Origin: Bin87 sp965220505 | GTDB lineage: Bacteria > Chloroflexota > Dehalococcoidia > Lucifugimonadales > UBA3495 | Assembly (NCBI GenBank): GCA_965220505.1 | Contig: CBDCQE010000003.1 | Location: forward strand, 62,001-126,000 | Reading direction: 5' to 3' | Length of the DNA: 64,000 nt | Shown: in pieces, positions 16,969 through 25,808 of the stretch | Numbering within the stretch: the stretch's first letter is position 1 | Layout of the letters: each line of letters begins with the position of its first letter | Position numbers and translations under genes: made by a program | The notes under the pieces: generated by a model | Seen by the model: the letters and a program-made list of their open reading frames with translations, nothing else | What the model was told of the DNA's origin: nothing | Databases searched by the model: none

Positions 16969-18234
16969 ATGAGCAAACATCAGATGGGATCTAAATCTCT
17001 GGTCGCGGCGCTCGCCATCGTCGCGGCATTGGCAGCCCTGCTTGCAAGCGCCGCCTGCGCCGGGTCGGCGGGGCCGGCATCGGAAGCCGATGGAACCGGC
17101 GGGGCAGCGCCGAGTGCGGTGGCGTCAGCGGATCAGACGGACCAGGGCGTGTTTGACGACCGTGTCCTTTTCGGGCAGTCCGCCGCTTTCAGCGGGCCCG
17201 CCGAGGACTTGGGGAACGGAATGCGCCTCGGGATACAGGCTGCATTCCACGAAGCGAACGAAGCCGGAGGAGTGCACGGCCGCCGCCTGGAGTTGGAGTC
17301 CCTGGATGACGGGTACGAGTCGGACGCCGCGTTCGCCAACACGCAGCAACTGCTGTACGAGCGGAAGGTGTTCGCTCTGATTGGAGCGGTGGGCACGCCA
17401 ACTTCGCGGTCTGCTTTCCTGTCAGCCGACTCCGCCGGCGCTCCCTTCCTGGCTCCTTTCACTGGCGCGGAATTCCTGCGTGACCCGGAATTGGACAACA
17501 TCCTGAACCTGCGGGCGTCCTACTACCAGGAAACCGAGGAGATGGTGGAGCGTCTTACCGAGGATCTGGGGTTCACGCGGATTGCGGTGTTCTACCAGAA
17601 CGACTCTTTCGGCCAGGCGGGGCTCGCGGGCACGATCCAGGCCCTGCAGCGCAGAGGTCTCGAGCCGGTGGGGTCGGGATACTACGAGCGCAACACCGGG
17701 GCGACGACCGCCGCGGTGTTCCACATCGTTGAAGCGGATCCGGAGGCGGTGATCATGATCGGCGCCTACGCGCCGGTGGCGAAAACGATCCAGGCCGTCC
17801 GCGAACAAATCGACCCGGTGTTCATGGCCATCTCGTTCGTGGGCAGCAAGGCTTTGGCGGGGGAATTGGGACCGGACGGCGCCGGCATCTACGTGACGCA
17901 GGTGGTCCCTTCCCCGGATGATGCCAGCATGGCCGTGGTCGCTAAATACCAATCGGCCCTGGCGGCCTACGACCCGGAGGCGACGCCGAGCTTCGTGTCG
18001 CTGGAGGGTTACCTGGCCGGGCGGCTGGCGATCGCGGGGGTGGATGCGTGCGGAGCTGACTTAACGCGCGATTGCTTCCTCAATGCCATCCGGAACAAGC
18101 AGAGCGTCGATATCGACGGATTTCCTCTGCAATATGGGCCGGACGATAACCAGGGGTCTGACGCGGTGTTCATCACTGTGCTGGGAGAGGACGGCCAGTA
18201 TCGCCAGGTGGACAGGCTCGCGGGCGGACGCTGA
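16969..18234 (+). CDS. Leu/Ile/Val-type solute-binding (lipo)protein
   Basis: About 421 residues. An N-terminal hydrophobic signal (VAALAIVAALAALLASAAC) ends at a possible but imperfect lipobox Cys. The mature part is a periplasmic-binding fold of the Peripla_BP_6 type (VLFGQSAAFSGPAEDLGNGM, LIGAVGTPTSR, AVFYQNDSFGQAG). It would capture amino acids, amides or similar ligands for an ABC importer; no permease or ATPase is adjacent. The start is uncertain among in-frame ATGs at 16957, 16969 and 16984, none with a good ribosome site. A decayed copy follows at 18395-19137. Confidence 0.82.
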   Translation: MSKHQMGSKSLVAALAIVAALAALLASAACAGSAGPASEADGTGGAAPSAVASADQTDQGVFDDRVLFGQSAAFSGPAEDLGNGMRLGIQAAFHEANEAGGVHGRRLELESLDDGYESDAAFANTQQLLYERKVFALIGAVGTPTSRSAFLSADSAGAPFLAPFTGAEFLRDPELDNILNLRASYYQETEEMVERLTEDLGFTRIAVFYQNDSFGQAGLAGTIQALQRRGLEPVGSGYYERNTGATTAAVFHIVEADPEAVIMIGAYAPVAKTIQAVREQIDPVFMAISFVGSKALAGELGPDGAGIYVTQVVPSPDDASMAVVAKYQSALAAYDPEATPSFVSLEGYLAGRLAIAGVDACGADLTRDCFLNAIRNKQSVDIDGFPLQYGPDDNQGSDAVFITVLGEDGQYRQVDRLAGGR

Positions 18235-18291
18235 ACCGGCGTTGCGGACGGGGCGCCAAGCGCGCAGCCGCCCGGTCCGGTACAGGGCAAA

Positions 18292-18322
18292 TTTGCATGG
18301 ATAAACGGGATGGGCAGGGATA
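18292..18322 (+). repeat. half-module of the CATGGATGGACAGGAT repeat
   Basis: TTTGCATGGATAAACGGGAT and a drifted tail, matching the module at 4887 and 51499. It lies where the 5' end of the following pseudogene should be, so repeat insertion or recombination may have removed that end. Confidence 0.5.
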
Positions 18323-18394
18323 TGTTGCCGTCCATTCACTTCTCAACGAGGGCACGACGATAGCGCGTCCAACCAGTATTGAGGTCCGACGCCT

Positions 18395-19137
18395 GGTGTT
18401 CATGGGCGCCACCTGGCGCTGGAAACTCTGGACGATGCCTACGAGCCCAACTACGCGTCGGCCAACACCAAGCTGCTGATCGAAAGTCGCAAGGTGTTCG
18501 CGTTGATCGGCGCGGTGGGGACGCCCACCTCGCGCGTGACGGCGCCGGTGGCTCACGAGGCCGGCGTGCCATTTATCGCCCCGTTCACCGGCGCCGAGTT
18601 CCTGAGGGATACCGAGGCGGTGACCAGCATCATGGCGGCAGAACCGGAGGCGGTCATCATGGTCGGTTCCTACGCGCCGGTGGCACGGACGGTTGAGCTG
18701 GCGCGGCGGGAGGCTGATCCGGTGCTCATGGCGTATCGTTCGTGGGCAGCCGCGCGCTGGCTCAGGAGTTGGGCGCCGAGGGCGAGGGGGTGTATGTCAC
18801 CCAGGTTGTGCCCCGGCCCGACGACGACAGCATCCCCGTGGTGGCCCGATACCGAGCCGCACTGTCCGATTTCGACGCCCGGGCAGAACCCGGGTTCGTT
18901 TCCCTAGAAGGTCACCTGGCGGGACGGCTGGCCATCGTCGGCCTTGAGGCCTGCGGCCGGGAGCTGAGCCGGGAATGCTTCATCAAGGCCCTGCACACGC
19001 CGGAGCCCATTGACATCGACGGCATTCGGCTCAAGTTCGGGCCGTGGGACAACCAGGGCTCGGACGAGGTGTTCCTGACGGTGATGCGGGCGGACCGGGA
19101 ATACCGGCAGGTGGATAGCCTGGCGGCTATAAAGTAG
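18395..19137 (+). pseudogene. decayed tandem copy of the solute-binding protein gene
   Basis: Homologous to 16969-18234 but broken three ways. The signal peptide and first roughly 90 residues are missing: homology starts at VHGRHLALETLDDAY. About 75 residues are deleted between the EFLRDTE and AEPEAVIMVGSYAP segments, near 18615-18645. The reading frame shifts near 18735, after PVLMAY, and continues in another frame to the end (GSRALAQELG to AAIK at 19137). The C-terminal third stays well conserved, so the decay is fairly recent or that part is selected. No function expected. Confidence 0.85.
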
Positions 19138-19181
19138 CAGGGAACTGGTAGAATGATCGCATAGCCGTTGAAGGGACAATT

Positions 19182-19568
19182 TTGACGACCATTTCTACTC
19201 ACGACCGCGCCGCGGAGATCTTTGCCGATTCCCGAGCGGTCCATGCCCAAGCTCTCGAACGGCTCCAGGCAGGCGACGTCCGTGACGCAGCCGAAAAGGC
19301 TTGGTGCGCCACGAAGCGGTCCACGGACGCCCTGGTACTGTCCCTCACCGGCGAGGAACCACCCAGCACCCACGACACCACCGAGGCGCTCCTGGCGCTG
19401 GCCAGAGAGTCTAGCGTTTACGAGACGTTGGTTGGATGCTACTTCACCAGGATCAGCTACCTGCACGGCACGTGCTTCTATTCCGGGATCTGCGGTCCCG
19501 ACGTCAAACGGCGCGTCCGCGAAACTTCCGACTACATAGACGACGCTGAGAAGCTGGCGGCCTCGTAA
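19182..19568 (+). CDS. HEPN/PaREP1-like helical protein
   Basis: 128 residues, all helical in pattern, probably starting at TTG 19182 with GAAGGGA upstream. The stretch LERLQAGDVRDAAEKAWCATKRSTDAL resembles the N-terminal helices of PaREP1/HEPN-like proteins. No RX4H catalytic motif is seen, so no RNase claim is made. No nucleotidyltransferase partner is adjacent. It is convergent with the amidohydrolase gene. Confidence 0.55.
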   Translation: MTTISTHDRAAEIFADSRAVHAQALERLQAGDVRDAAEKAWCATKRSTDALVLSLTGEEPPSTHDTTEALLALARESSVYETLVGCYFTRISYLHGTCFYSGICGPDVKRRVRETSDYIDDAEKLAAS

Positions 19569-19591
19569 CATTCCCCGAGGCCGGGTCACAG

Positions 19592-19616
19592 GCAACGATG
19601 CTTGGGCCATCGTTGC
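19592..19616. terminator. hairpin between convergent genes
   Basis: Nine-base arms GCAACGATG/CATCGTTGC around a 7-base loop lie between the stop codons of two convergent genes. No run of T follows, so intrinsic termination is only a guess. Confidence 0.3.
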
Positions 19617-19672
19617 TCATATGCGACGCTCGGAAGGCATTCGCGTTTACCGGCGCAGGTTGTTGATGCCGC

Positions 19673-21268
19673 CTAGCCCTCGTAAACGGTCTTGCCGCCG
19701 ACGATGGTGCGCTCGACGGTGATGTCCTTGATGCCGAAGGGGTCGATGGCGGTGGGGTCTTCGGCGAGGACGACCAGGTCGGCCAGCTTGCCGACTTCGA
19801 TGCTGCCCTTGAGGTTTTCCTCGAAGCCGGCGTAGGCGCCGTTCTGGGTGTAGATGCGCAGGGCGTCTTCCACGGAGATGCGCTGGTTGGTTCCCCACTC
19901 GCGGCCCTCGCTGTCGGTGCGGGTGACGCAACTCTGGATGCCCATCAGCGGCTCGAAGGGGCCGGGCGGGTAGTCGGTGGCGCCGGTGGACATGACGTTG
20001 TAGTCCATGAACGAGCGCTGGGCAAACATCCACCGGAGGCGGTCCTCGCCGTAGAACTGCATCTTCTCGCCGTGGTAGTAGACGTAGGTGCAGAAGGGCG
20101 TCGCCACTGCTCCCAGGTTGTGCATGCGGTTGAGCAGGTCGGGATTGACTAGCGTGCAGTGCTCGACGCGATGGCGCGGGTCGGGCCTTGGGAATGCCTT
20201 CTGGGCAGCCTCGTAGGCCTGGAGCACCAGGTCGATGGTGGAATCGCCGTTGGCGTGGATGCAGACCTGGAAGCCGGCAGCGTGCATCTCCATGACGTTT
20301 TCGGCGATCTCGTCGCCGGTCATGGTGAGGATGCCGTGGTCGCAGCAACTGCCGACGTAGGGCTCGGACAGGTAGGCGGTGCGGGAGGCTATCGCGCCGT
20401 CGGCGACCATCTTGATGCCGCCGATGCGCAGGCGGTCGTCACCCATGCCGGCCGTGATGCCGGCGTCGCGCAAGGCAGGAAAGTAGCGGTGCCACATCAG
20501 GGCGTAGACGCGCAGGGTCAGGTCGCCGTTGTCGCGGCCCTCCTGGTAGGTGCGCAGTTCGTAGTCGGTCACGCGGGCGTCGTGGACGCTGGTCAGGCCA
20601 GCCTGGTTGAGCATCTGGCAGATGACGCGCAGGCCCTCGCGGCGGGTGTCCTCGGACTCGACGGGGAGTTGGTTTTCGCGCAGGTCATCTGCGGCGCGCT
20701 CGTAGATGACGCCGTCCAGGCGGCCGGTGTCGGAATAGCGGCCGAGGCGGCCACCCGGAGGGTCTTCAGTCTCGTCGTTGAACCCCGCTCGTTCCAGGGC
20801 CAGGGAGTTGCCGAAGTAGACGTGGCCGGCCCGGTGGGACACCAGGATGGGGTGTTCGGCGCTGACGGCGTCCAGGTCCTCGCGGCGCAGGAAGCGGTTT
20901 TCGGCGGTCTTAGTGTCGTCGAACTTGAAGCCCTGGACCCATTGACCGGCCGGAGTGACGGCGACCCGTTCTCGCAGGGCGTCCTGGATGTCGCCGATGG
21001 TGGGCAGGGAGCAGTCGGCGGCCATGACGTGGCGGGTGCCGCTGCTGAGCACGTGGATGTGAGCGTCGATGAAGCCGGGGAGCACCGTCTTGCCGGGCAG
21101 TTCGATAATCCTCGTGCTCGGCCCGATGAGCGTCTCCAGGTCCGAGTCGCTGCCCACGCCGATGAACCGGCCATCGCGCATGGCTACCGCGGTGGCCCTG
21201 GGTTGGCTGGGGTCGATGGTGATGACGTTGGCGCGACGGATTACCGTGTCAGCGTGGTAGGCGGGCAT
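19673..21268 (-). CDS. amidohydrolase family protein (YtcJ-like)
   Basis: 531 residues of the amidohydrolase superfamily, amidohydrolase_3/YtcJ branch. Metal ligands are visible as GFIDAHIH near residue 68, later CIHANGD and HRVEHC, and a C-terminal GSIEVGKLADLVVL that closes the urease-like beta-sandwich. Such enzymes hydrolyse N-substituted formyl or amide groups or related bonds. AGGAG precedes the ATG. Minus-strand neighbours are an SDR and small membrane proteins; they run the same way with a 111-base gap. Substrate unknown. Confidence 0.88.
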   Translation of the reverse strand: MPAYHADTVIRRANVITIDPSQPRATAVAMRDGRFIGVGSDSDLETLIGPSTRIIELPGKTVLPGFIDAHIHVLSSGTRHVMAADCSLPTIGDIQDALRERVAVTPAGQWVQGFKFDDTKTAENRFLRREDLDAVSAEHPILVSHRAGHVYFGNSLALERAGFNDETEDPPGGRLGRYSDTGRLDGVIYERAADDLRENQLPVESEDTRREGLRVICQMLNQAGLTSVHDARVTDYELRTYQEGRDNGDLTLRVYALMWHRYFPALRDAGITAGMGDDRLRIGGIKMVADGAIASRTAYLSEPYVGSCCDHGILTMTGDEIAENVMEMHAAGFQVCIHANGDSTIDLVLQAYEAAQKAFPRPDPRHRVEHCTLVNPDLLNRMHNLGAVATPFCTYVYYHGEKMQFYGEDRLRWMFAQRSFMDYNVMSTGATDYPPGPFEPLMGIQSCVTRTDSEGREWGTNQRISVEDALRIYTQNGAYAGFEENLKGSIEVGKLADLVVLAEDPTAIDPFGIKDITVERTIVGGKTVYEG

Positions 21269-21379
21269 GGGAAACTCCTACAAGAGTGCGATTGCCAAGA
21301 ACAGTGTTGCGGCGGCACGATTGCGACATGGATGCTGGGAGTGCCGGCTTCCCCGCTGAGGGTGGTCATAGGCGCGGCA

Positions 21380-22132
21380 TCACTTGGCGGTGTAGCCGCC
21401 GTCGATGACCAGTTCGCTGCCGGTCATGAAGGACGACTCGTTGGAGGCCAGGAACAGCGCGCCGTAGGATATGTCCTCGGTGGTGCCGACGCGGCCCAGC
21501 GGGATGTTGTCGATGCGGGCCTGGATCTCCTCTGGGGTCTGGTCGCCCATGCCCTCGCGGCGCATGTCGGTGTCGACGCTGCCCGGGTGTATGGAGTTGG
21601 CGCGGATGTTTTCGGAGGCGTACTGAATGGCGGTGGACTTGGTGAACAGGCGGACGGCGCCCTTGGTGGCGATGTAGGCCGGCGGGCCGATGGAAACCAG
21701 GCCGCTGATGGATGAGATGTTGATGATGCTGCCACCGCCGGCGCGGCGCATGGCGGGGATGACCGCCTTAGTGCCGAGGAACACACCCTTGGCGTTGATG
21801 TCCATGATGTTGTCCCAGTCTTCGCCGGTGGTCTCCTCGATGTCCTTGCGGAGAACGATGGCGGCGTTGTTGACGAGGACGTCGACCTTGCCGAACTGCT
21901 GCTCGGCGGTTTCGATGGCGCGCTGCCAGTCGTCCTCGCTGGTGACGTCCAGGTGGAGATAGACGGCCTCGCCGCCGAGTTCGCGGATCTCGGCTTCCAC
22001 CTGCATACCAAGCTCGTCGCGGATGTCCCCGATGACGACGCGGGCGCCTTCCTGGGCGAACATTCTGGCCTCGGTGGCGCCCTGGCCGCGGGCGCCGCCG
22101 GTGATGATAGCAACCTTGCCTTCTAGCCTCAT
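21380..22132 (-). CDS. short-chain dehydrogenase/reductase
   Basis: 250 residues, classical SDR. Cofactor motif TGGARGQG at 11-18, NNAA at 88-91, catalytic S141, Y153 and K157. The acidic residue after the second strand (GD) suggests NAD(H) preference. AGGAGG precedes the start. The ATG overlaps the stop of the small membrane protein upstream (ATGA at 22129-22132), so they are coupled. It oxidises or reduces a hydroxyl/keto group on an unknown substrate. Confidence 0.9.
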   Translation of the reverse strand: MRLEGKVAIITGGARGQGATEARMFAQEGARVVIGDIRDELGMQVEAEIRELGGEAVYLHLDVTSEDDWQRAIETAEQQFGKVDVLVNNAAIVLRKDIEETTGEDWDNIMDINAKGVFLGTKAVIPAMRRAGGGSIINISSISGLVSIGPPAYIATKGAVRLFTKSTAIQYASENIRANSIHPGSVDTDMRREGMGDQTPEEIQARIDNIPLGRVGTTEDISYGALFLASNESSFMTGSELVIDGGYTAK

Positions 22133-22482
22133 GGTGTAGCCTCCTGGTCTGCGAGTTCGATGTTCGCGAGCGTGGCGTCGTCTATTCGGTACAAATCTCT
22201 AAAAAGCGCCGATAAAGCAACGCACAGGGCGGAAATCCCGACCAGCATCAATATCACGGCGACGTTGGCAAAGCTGATTGGGTCGCTGGGATTGTTTTTC
22301 GCTGTACTGTTCCGTACATCGGTGGATGTGCTCACCCGTTCCGAAGACAGATCAAACACCTGATCTACGGCAAAGGTAAACGTTAGAGTGGCAACTGCCA
22401 GGCTGATACCCAGCCAGAATCGGCACCAACCCAGATTTCGTTGATACGACCGTTTCAGTCGTGAAGCCTCAGCCGAGGTCAT
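22129..22482 (-). CDS. two-helix membrane protein
   Basis: 117 residues from MTSAEASRLKRSY at 22482; a longer frame to 22524 exists. Two membrane helices are visible (FWLGISLAVATLTFTFAV and VAVILMLVGISALCVAL), with a polar loop between. It overlaps the upstream small membrane gene by 14 bases and the SDR by four, forming a tight three-gene unit. No family recognised. Confidence 0.6.
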   Translation of the reverse strand: MTSAEASRLKRSYQRNLGWCRFWLGISLAVATLTFTFAVDQVFDLSSERVSTSTDVRNSTAKNNPSDPISFANVAVILMLVGISALCVALSALFRDLYRIDDATLANIELADQEATP

Positions 22483-22687
22483 CGTTGCGGAACCAGAGCA
22501 CAAAGTATGTGTATCCGGCAACAACCGCGAAGACCAAGCCGGCTACCCCGTAAATCATCAACGCCACCACGGCGTCGCCCGCGTCGGACCTGTACACCGC
22601 GTTGGCAAGTTCGGTCCAGCCCCACGTGCCCAAGAGCAGGATCGCTACCAATCCAAAGAAGAGAATGCCGATTCGTGCCACGCTCAT
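22469..22687 (-). CDS. two-helix membrane microprotein
   Basis: 72 residues from 22687, where GGAAGGTC precedes the ATG. Helices at about 5-25 (IGILFFGLVAILLLGTWGW) and 42-66 (VVALMIYGVAGLVFAVVAGY), then a short charged tail. Overlaps the next gene by 14 bases. Probably works with that membrane protein; role unknown. Confidence 0.6.
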   Translation of the reverse strand: MSVARIGILFFGLVAILLLGTWGWTELANAVYRSDAGDAVVALMIYGVAGLVFAVVAGYTYFVLWFRNDDLG

Positions 22688-22754
22688 CGTCGACCTTCCG
22701 GAGACCCGAGGATCATACATCCGGCTTGCTAGTATCATACGGCAGCGGGACAAC

Positions 22755-23690
22755 TCACGCCAATTCTGCCATCGCGCGCCCGGCAAACTCGGGACGCACG
22801 ATGGCCTCGTAGGGATGGGGTTCGCGGACGAGGCCGCCGGAGATGAGGGCGTCGCGCATGCGGTCGAAGCCGTGGTGGGTGATGGTGGGATCGGTGGCCC
22901 ACACGCCGGCGTCCTTGTAGCGCTGCACGCCTTCGGAGAGGGTGTCGCGGTCGTACTCGGGGAACACCGGTGCGATGCGGTCGGCGACGGCCTCGGCGGG
23001 GCTTTCGGCGACCCAACGCTGGGCGCGGGCGTAGCCGTTGACGAAGCGCTGCGCGGTCTCGGGGTTTTCCGCCAGCCAGGCCGGCGTGACGGCGAAGCTG
23101 CTGTAGCAGACGAAGCCGCTCTCGTTGCCCAGGGTGGCCGCGATGTGGCCGGAGCCCTCCCGCACCAACTGGACGGCGAAGGGGTTGGGAACCTGGAGGT
23201 AATCGGCGTCGCCGTTGCGGAAGCGGCCCAGCATCTCCTCGGCGGACAGGCCGCCCATCAGGTTCACGCTGGATGGGTCGACGCCGTGCCAGCGCATGGC
23301 GGCCTGGAGGGTGGTGTACGGCACCGGAGTGAAGCCGACCGGGATGAGAGTGGAACCGGCCAACTCGGCCCAACGCCAGCCGTCGGTGGGCCGGTTTGAC
23401 AGCAGGAAGAAGCCGTCGCGCTGGTTGATCTCGGCGATGTGCAGCGGCGGGTCGGCGCTGCCGGCGTCGAGGTCCATGAAACTGCGGCTGATGCCGCTCT
23501 GGGTGATGTCGATATCGCCGGCCTTGAGCAGGTCGGTGCTGGTCTGGCCCACCGGTATGTGAGCGAAATCGACATCGAGACCTTGTTCTTCCAGGAAGCC
23601 CCCTTCTACAGCAACATATATGGTTGTGTAGAACATGTTGCGGAAGGCTACGCGTAGCCGGATGCGGTCACCATTACCTTGCTGGGTCAT
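22755..23690 (-). CDS. NMT1/THI5-like solute-binding-fold protein without signal peptide
   Basis: About 311 residues from MTQQGNGDRIRLRVAF, with AGGAG before 23690. The fold is the SsuA/NMT1/THI5-like binding type (YVAVEGGFLEEQGLDVDF, TDLLKAGDIDITQSGIS). No signal peptide or lipobox is seen, unlike nearly all ABC-import binding proteins, so it may act in the cytoplasm as an enzyme or sensor. It follows an exporter-type ABC gene by 26 bases, not an importer. A longer start at 23720 would overlap that gene's stop. Ligand unknown. Confidence 0.8.
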   Translation of the reverse strand: MTQQGNGDRIRLRVAFRNMFYTTIYVAVEGGFLEEQGLDVDFAHIPVGQTSTDLLKAGDIDITQSGISRSFMDLDAGSADPPLHIAEINQRDGFFLLSNRPTDGWRWAELAGSTLIPVGFTPVPYTTLQAAMRWHGVDPSSVNLMGGLSAEEMLGRFRNGDADYLQVPNPFAVQLVREGSGHIAATLGNESGFVCYSSFAVTPAWLAENPETAQRFVNGYARAQRWVAESPAEAVADRIAPVFPEYDRDTLSEGVQRYKDAGVWATDPTITHHGFDRMRDALISGGLVREPHPYEAIVRPEFAGRAMAELA

Positions 23691-23716
23691 TACGTTCTCC
23701 TGGTTTAGTTGTCTGT

Positions 23717-25678
23717 TCATGCGGGCACGGGCAGGCGCAGGTTGCCGCCGGCCATGACGGCCACGCCGTCCTCGCTGGTGTATTCGACGCGGCCGCCCTC
23801 GAACTGCTCGTCGTAAAGCTGGGCGTACAAGCCGCCCAGAGCCAACAATTCGTAATGGGCGCCCTGCTCCACGATGCGGCCGCGGTCGACGACGAAAATG
23901 ACGTCGGCGGACATGATGGTGGAGAGGCGGTGAGCGATGGCGATGGTGGTGCGACCCTGCATCAGCGGTTCCAGGGCGGCCTGCACGTAGCGCTCGCTGG
24001 TGGTGTCCAGTGACGAGGTGGCCTCGTCCAGTATGAGCAGGCGCGGGTCGTGCAGGATGACGCGGGCGATGGACAGACGCTGCCGCTCGCCGCCGGACAG
24101 CCGGTAGCCGCGTTCGCCGACGACGGTGTCGTAGCCGTCGGGGAACTCCATGACGCGGTCGTGGATGTAGGCCGCTTGGGCGGCCTCGTGCAATTCCTGC
24201 TCCGTGGCGTCGGGGTTGCCGTAGAGCAGGTTTTCGCGGATGGAGGCGTGGAAAAGGTAGCTATCCTGGGAGACGTAGCCGACGATGCGGGCCAGGCTTT
24301 CCAGCCGGAGCTGCCGCACGTCGATCCCGTCAATGCTTACGGCGCCGGAAGTGGAGTCGTACAGGCGGGGAATGAGGTAGGAGATGGTGGTCTTGCCCGC
24401 GCCGCTGGGGCCAACCAGGGCCGCCAACTGGCCGGGCTTCACGTCCAGGTCCACGCCGTCCAGGGCCCAGAATACCTGCCCGTCGTCCTCGATGTTGTAG
24501 CCGTCGGCCAACAGCGTGGCCGGATGGTAGTTCATGCGCACGTCGCGTAGCGCCACCGCACCCGCGACCTTTTCGACGGGCAGGTCCACCGCGTCCGGCG
24601 CATCGACGATGTCGGGCCGGATGTCCAGGTAGCCGAAGATGCGCTCGAACAGGGCCAGGGAAGACTGCAATTCCACGGAGGTGCGCAGCAGGGTGCTGAT
24701 GGGGAAGTACAGGCGGGTCTGGAGCGTGGTGAAGGCGACGATGGTGCCGGCGGTGATGCCGGTCTGGCCGATGCCGCCATACAGGATGTAGCCGGCCAGT
24801 ACGTACACCACCACGGGAGTGAGCGAGAAGAAGATCTGCATGCCGGCCCATACGACCTGGCCGGTCATTTCGCGGCGGATTTCCAGGTCGGACAGGCGCA
24901 CGTTCTGGTCGTGGAAGCGGGCCACCTCGCGGTTCTGGGCGCCGAAGAGGCGGGTGAGCATGACGCCGGACACCGACAGGGTCTCCTGGGTGATGGCGGT
25001 CATCTCGGCGGTGGACTCCTGGACGCGGGCCGAGGCAGCGCGGCGGCGCTTGCCCACCTTGTAGCTGAACACCGCGAAGATGGGGGTGATGCCGGCGGCA
25101 ACGATAGTCAGTTCCCACGACAGCACGGCCATGGCGACCAGGGTGCTGATCAGGATGACCACGTTGGACAGGATGTTGCTGACGGTCCCGGTGACCACCA
25201 CGCGGATGCCGGCCACGTCGTTGGAGACGCGGCTCTGGATTTCGCCGGTGCGCTGGGAGGTGAAGAAGCCCAGGGACAGCGTTTGGAGATGCGAGTACAG
25301 ACGGTCGCGCAGGTCGCGCATCACCCGCTGGCCCACCTGCTGGGTGAGCCAGGTTTGCAACACGCCCAGGCTGCCCGTCACCACGACTACCACGGACATG
25401 GCAGCGGCCAGGGTCCAGAGCAGGGACAGATTGGGGCCGCCGTCCACGAAGAGGGCGGAGTCGAACACGACCCGGATCAGGATCGGGTTGACGACGCCGA
25501 GGCCGGCGGTGACCAGTATCAGCAGGCCGATGGCGAGGACGCGCGGCCAGTAGGGCTGGAACGCCTGGGCGATCCGCCGGTTGAGGTGGGCTACCCGACG
25601 GCTGGGGCGGTCGCGATTGGAACTGGCGGCCCGCCGGAAACCGTGGGGCATGTTTTCACGCACGGGTCGCATGGACAT
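23717..25678 (-). CDS. ABC exporter, fused membrane and ATPase domains (MsbA/MDR-like)
   Basis: 653 residues. A six-helix ABC transmembrane domain (about 40-345) includes the coupling-loop pattern FFTSQRTGEIQSRVSNDV. The nucleotide-binding domain has Walker A GPSGAGKTT (about 425), signature LSGGERQR, Walker B LLILDEATSSLD and switch AHRLS. This is a half-transporter that exports lipids, drugs or peptides as a homodimer. The N-terminus has about 30 extra basic residues. It is followed 26 bases later by the leaderless binding-protein-like gene. Substrate unknown. Confidence 0.92.
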   Translation of the reverse strand: MSMRPVRENMPHGFRRAASSNRDRPSRRVAHLNRRIAQAFQPYWPRVLAIGLLILVTAGLGVVNPILIRVVFDSALFVDGGPNLSLLWTLAAAMSVVVVVTGSLGVLQTWLTQQVGQRVMRDLRDRLYSHLQTLSLGFFTSQRTGEIQSRVSNDVAGIRVVVTGTVSNILSNVVILISTLVAMAVLSWELTIVAAGITPIFAVFSYKVGKRRRAASARVQESTAEMTAITQETLSVSGVMLTRLFGAQNREVARFHDQNVRLSDLEIRREMTGQVVWAGMQIFFSLTPVVVYVLAGYILYGGIGQTGITAGTIVAFTTLQTRLYFPISTLLRTSVELQSSLALFERIFGYLDIRPDIVDAPDAVDLPVEKVAGAVALRDVRMNYHPATLLADGYNIEDDGQVFWALDGVDLDVKPGQLAALVGPSGAGKTTISYLIPRLYDSTSGAVSIDGIDVRQLRLESLARIVGYVSQDSYLFHASIRENLLYGNPDATEQELHEAAQAAYIHDRVMEFPDGYDTVVGERGYRLSGGERQRLSIARVILHDPRLLILDEATSSLDTTSERYVQAALEPLMQGRTTIAIAHRLSTIMSADVIFVVDRGRIVEQGAHYELLALGGLYAQLYDEQFEGGRVEYTSEDGVAVMAGGNLRLPVPA

Positions 25679-25695
25679 GAGCTTTGAGGAGTTGT

Positions 25696-25798
25696 CAGAA
25701 GCAGGATTTTCAAGATTATCGGATTGCCAGGATTGTCGTCATTACGGCGCGATCAACTCAATCCAGTAGATCCTCGAATCCGGCGGATCCTGCTTCTG
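25696..25798. repeat. MITE-like element with 12-bp inverted ends
   Basis: Perfect 12-base inverted ends CAGAAGCAGGAT (25696-25707) and its complement (25787-25798) bound a 103-base element. The interior includes an AAGATTATCGGATTGCCAGG stretch typical of mobile palindromic repeats. It lies between the ABC exporter and an LLM gene and codes for nothing recognisable. Confidence 0.65.
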
Positions 25799-25808
25799 GA
25801 TGTTTACG

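Noticed and set aside
20159..21715. Long plus-strand ORF (518 codons)
   Set aside because: It is antisense to the amidohydrolase and SDR genes, with low-complexity Val/Gly/Ala composition and no motif.
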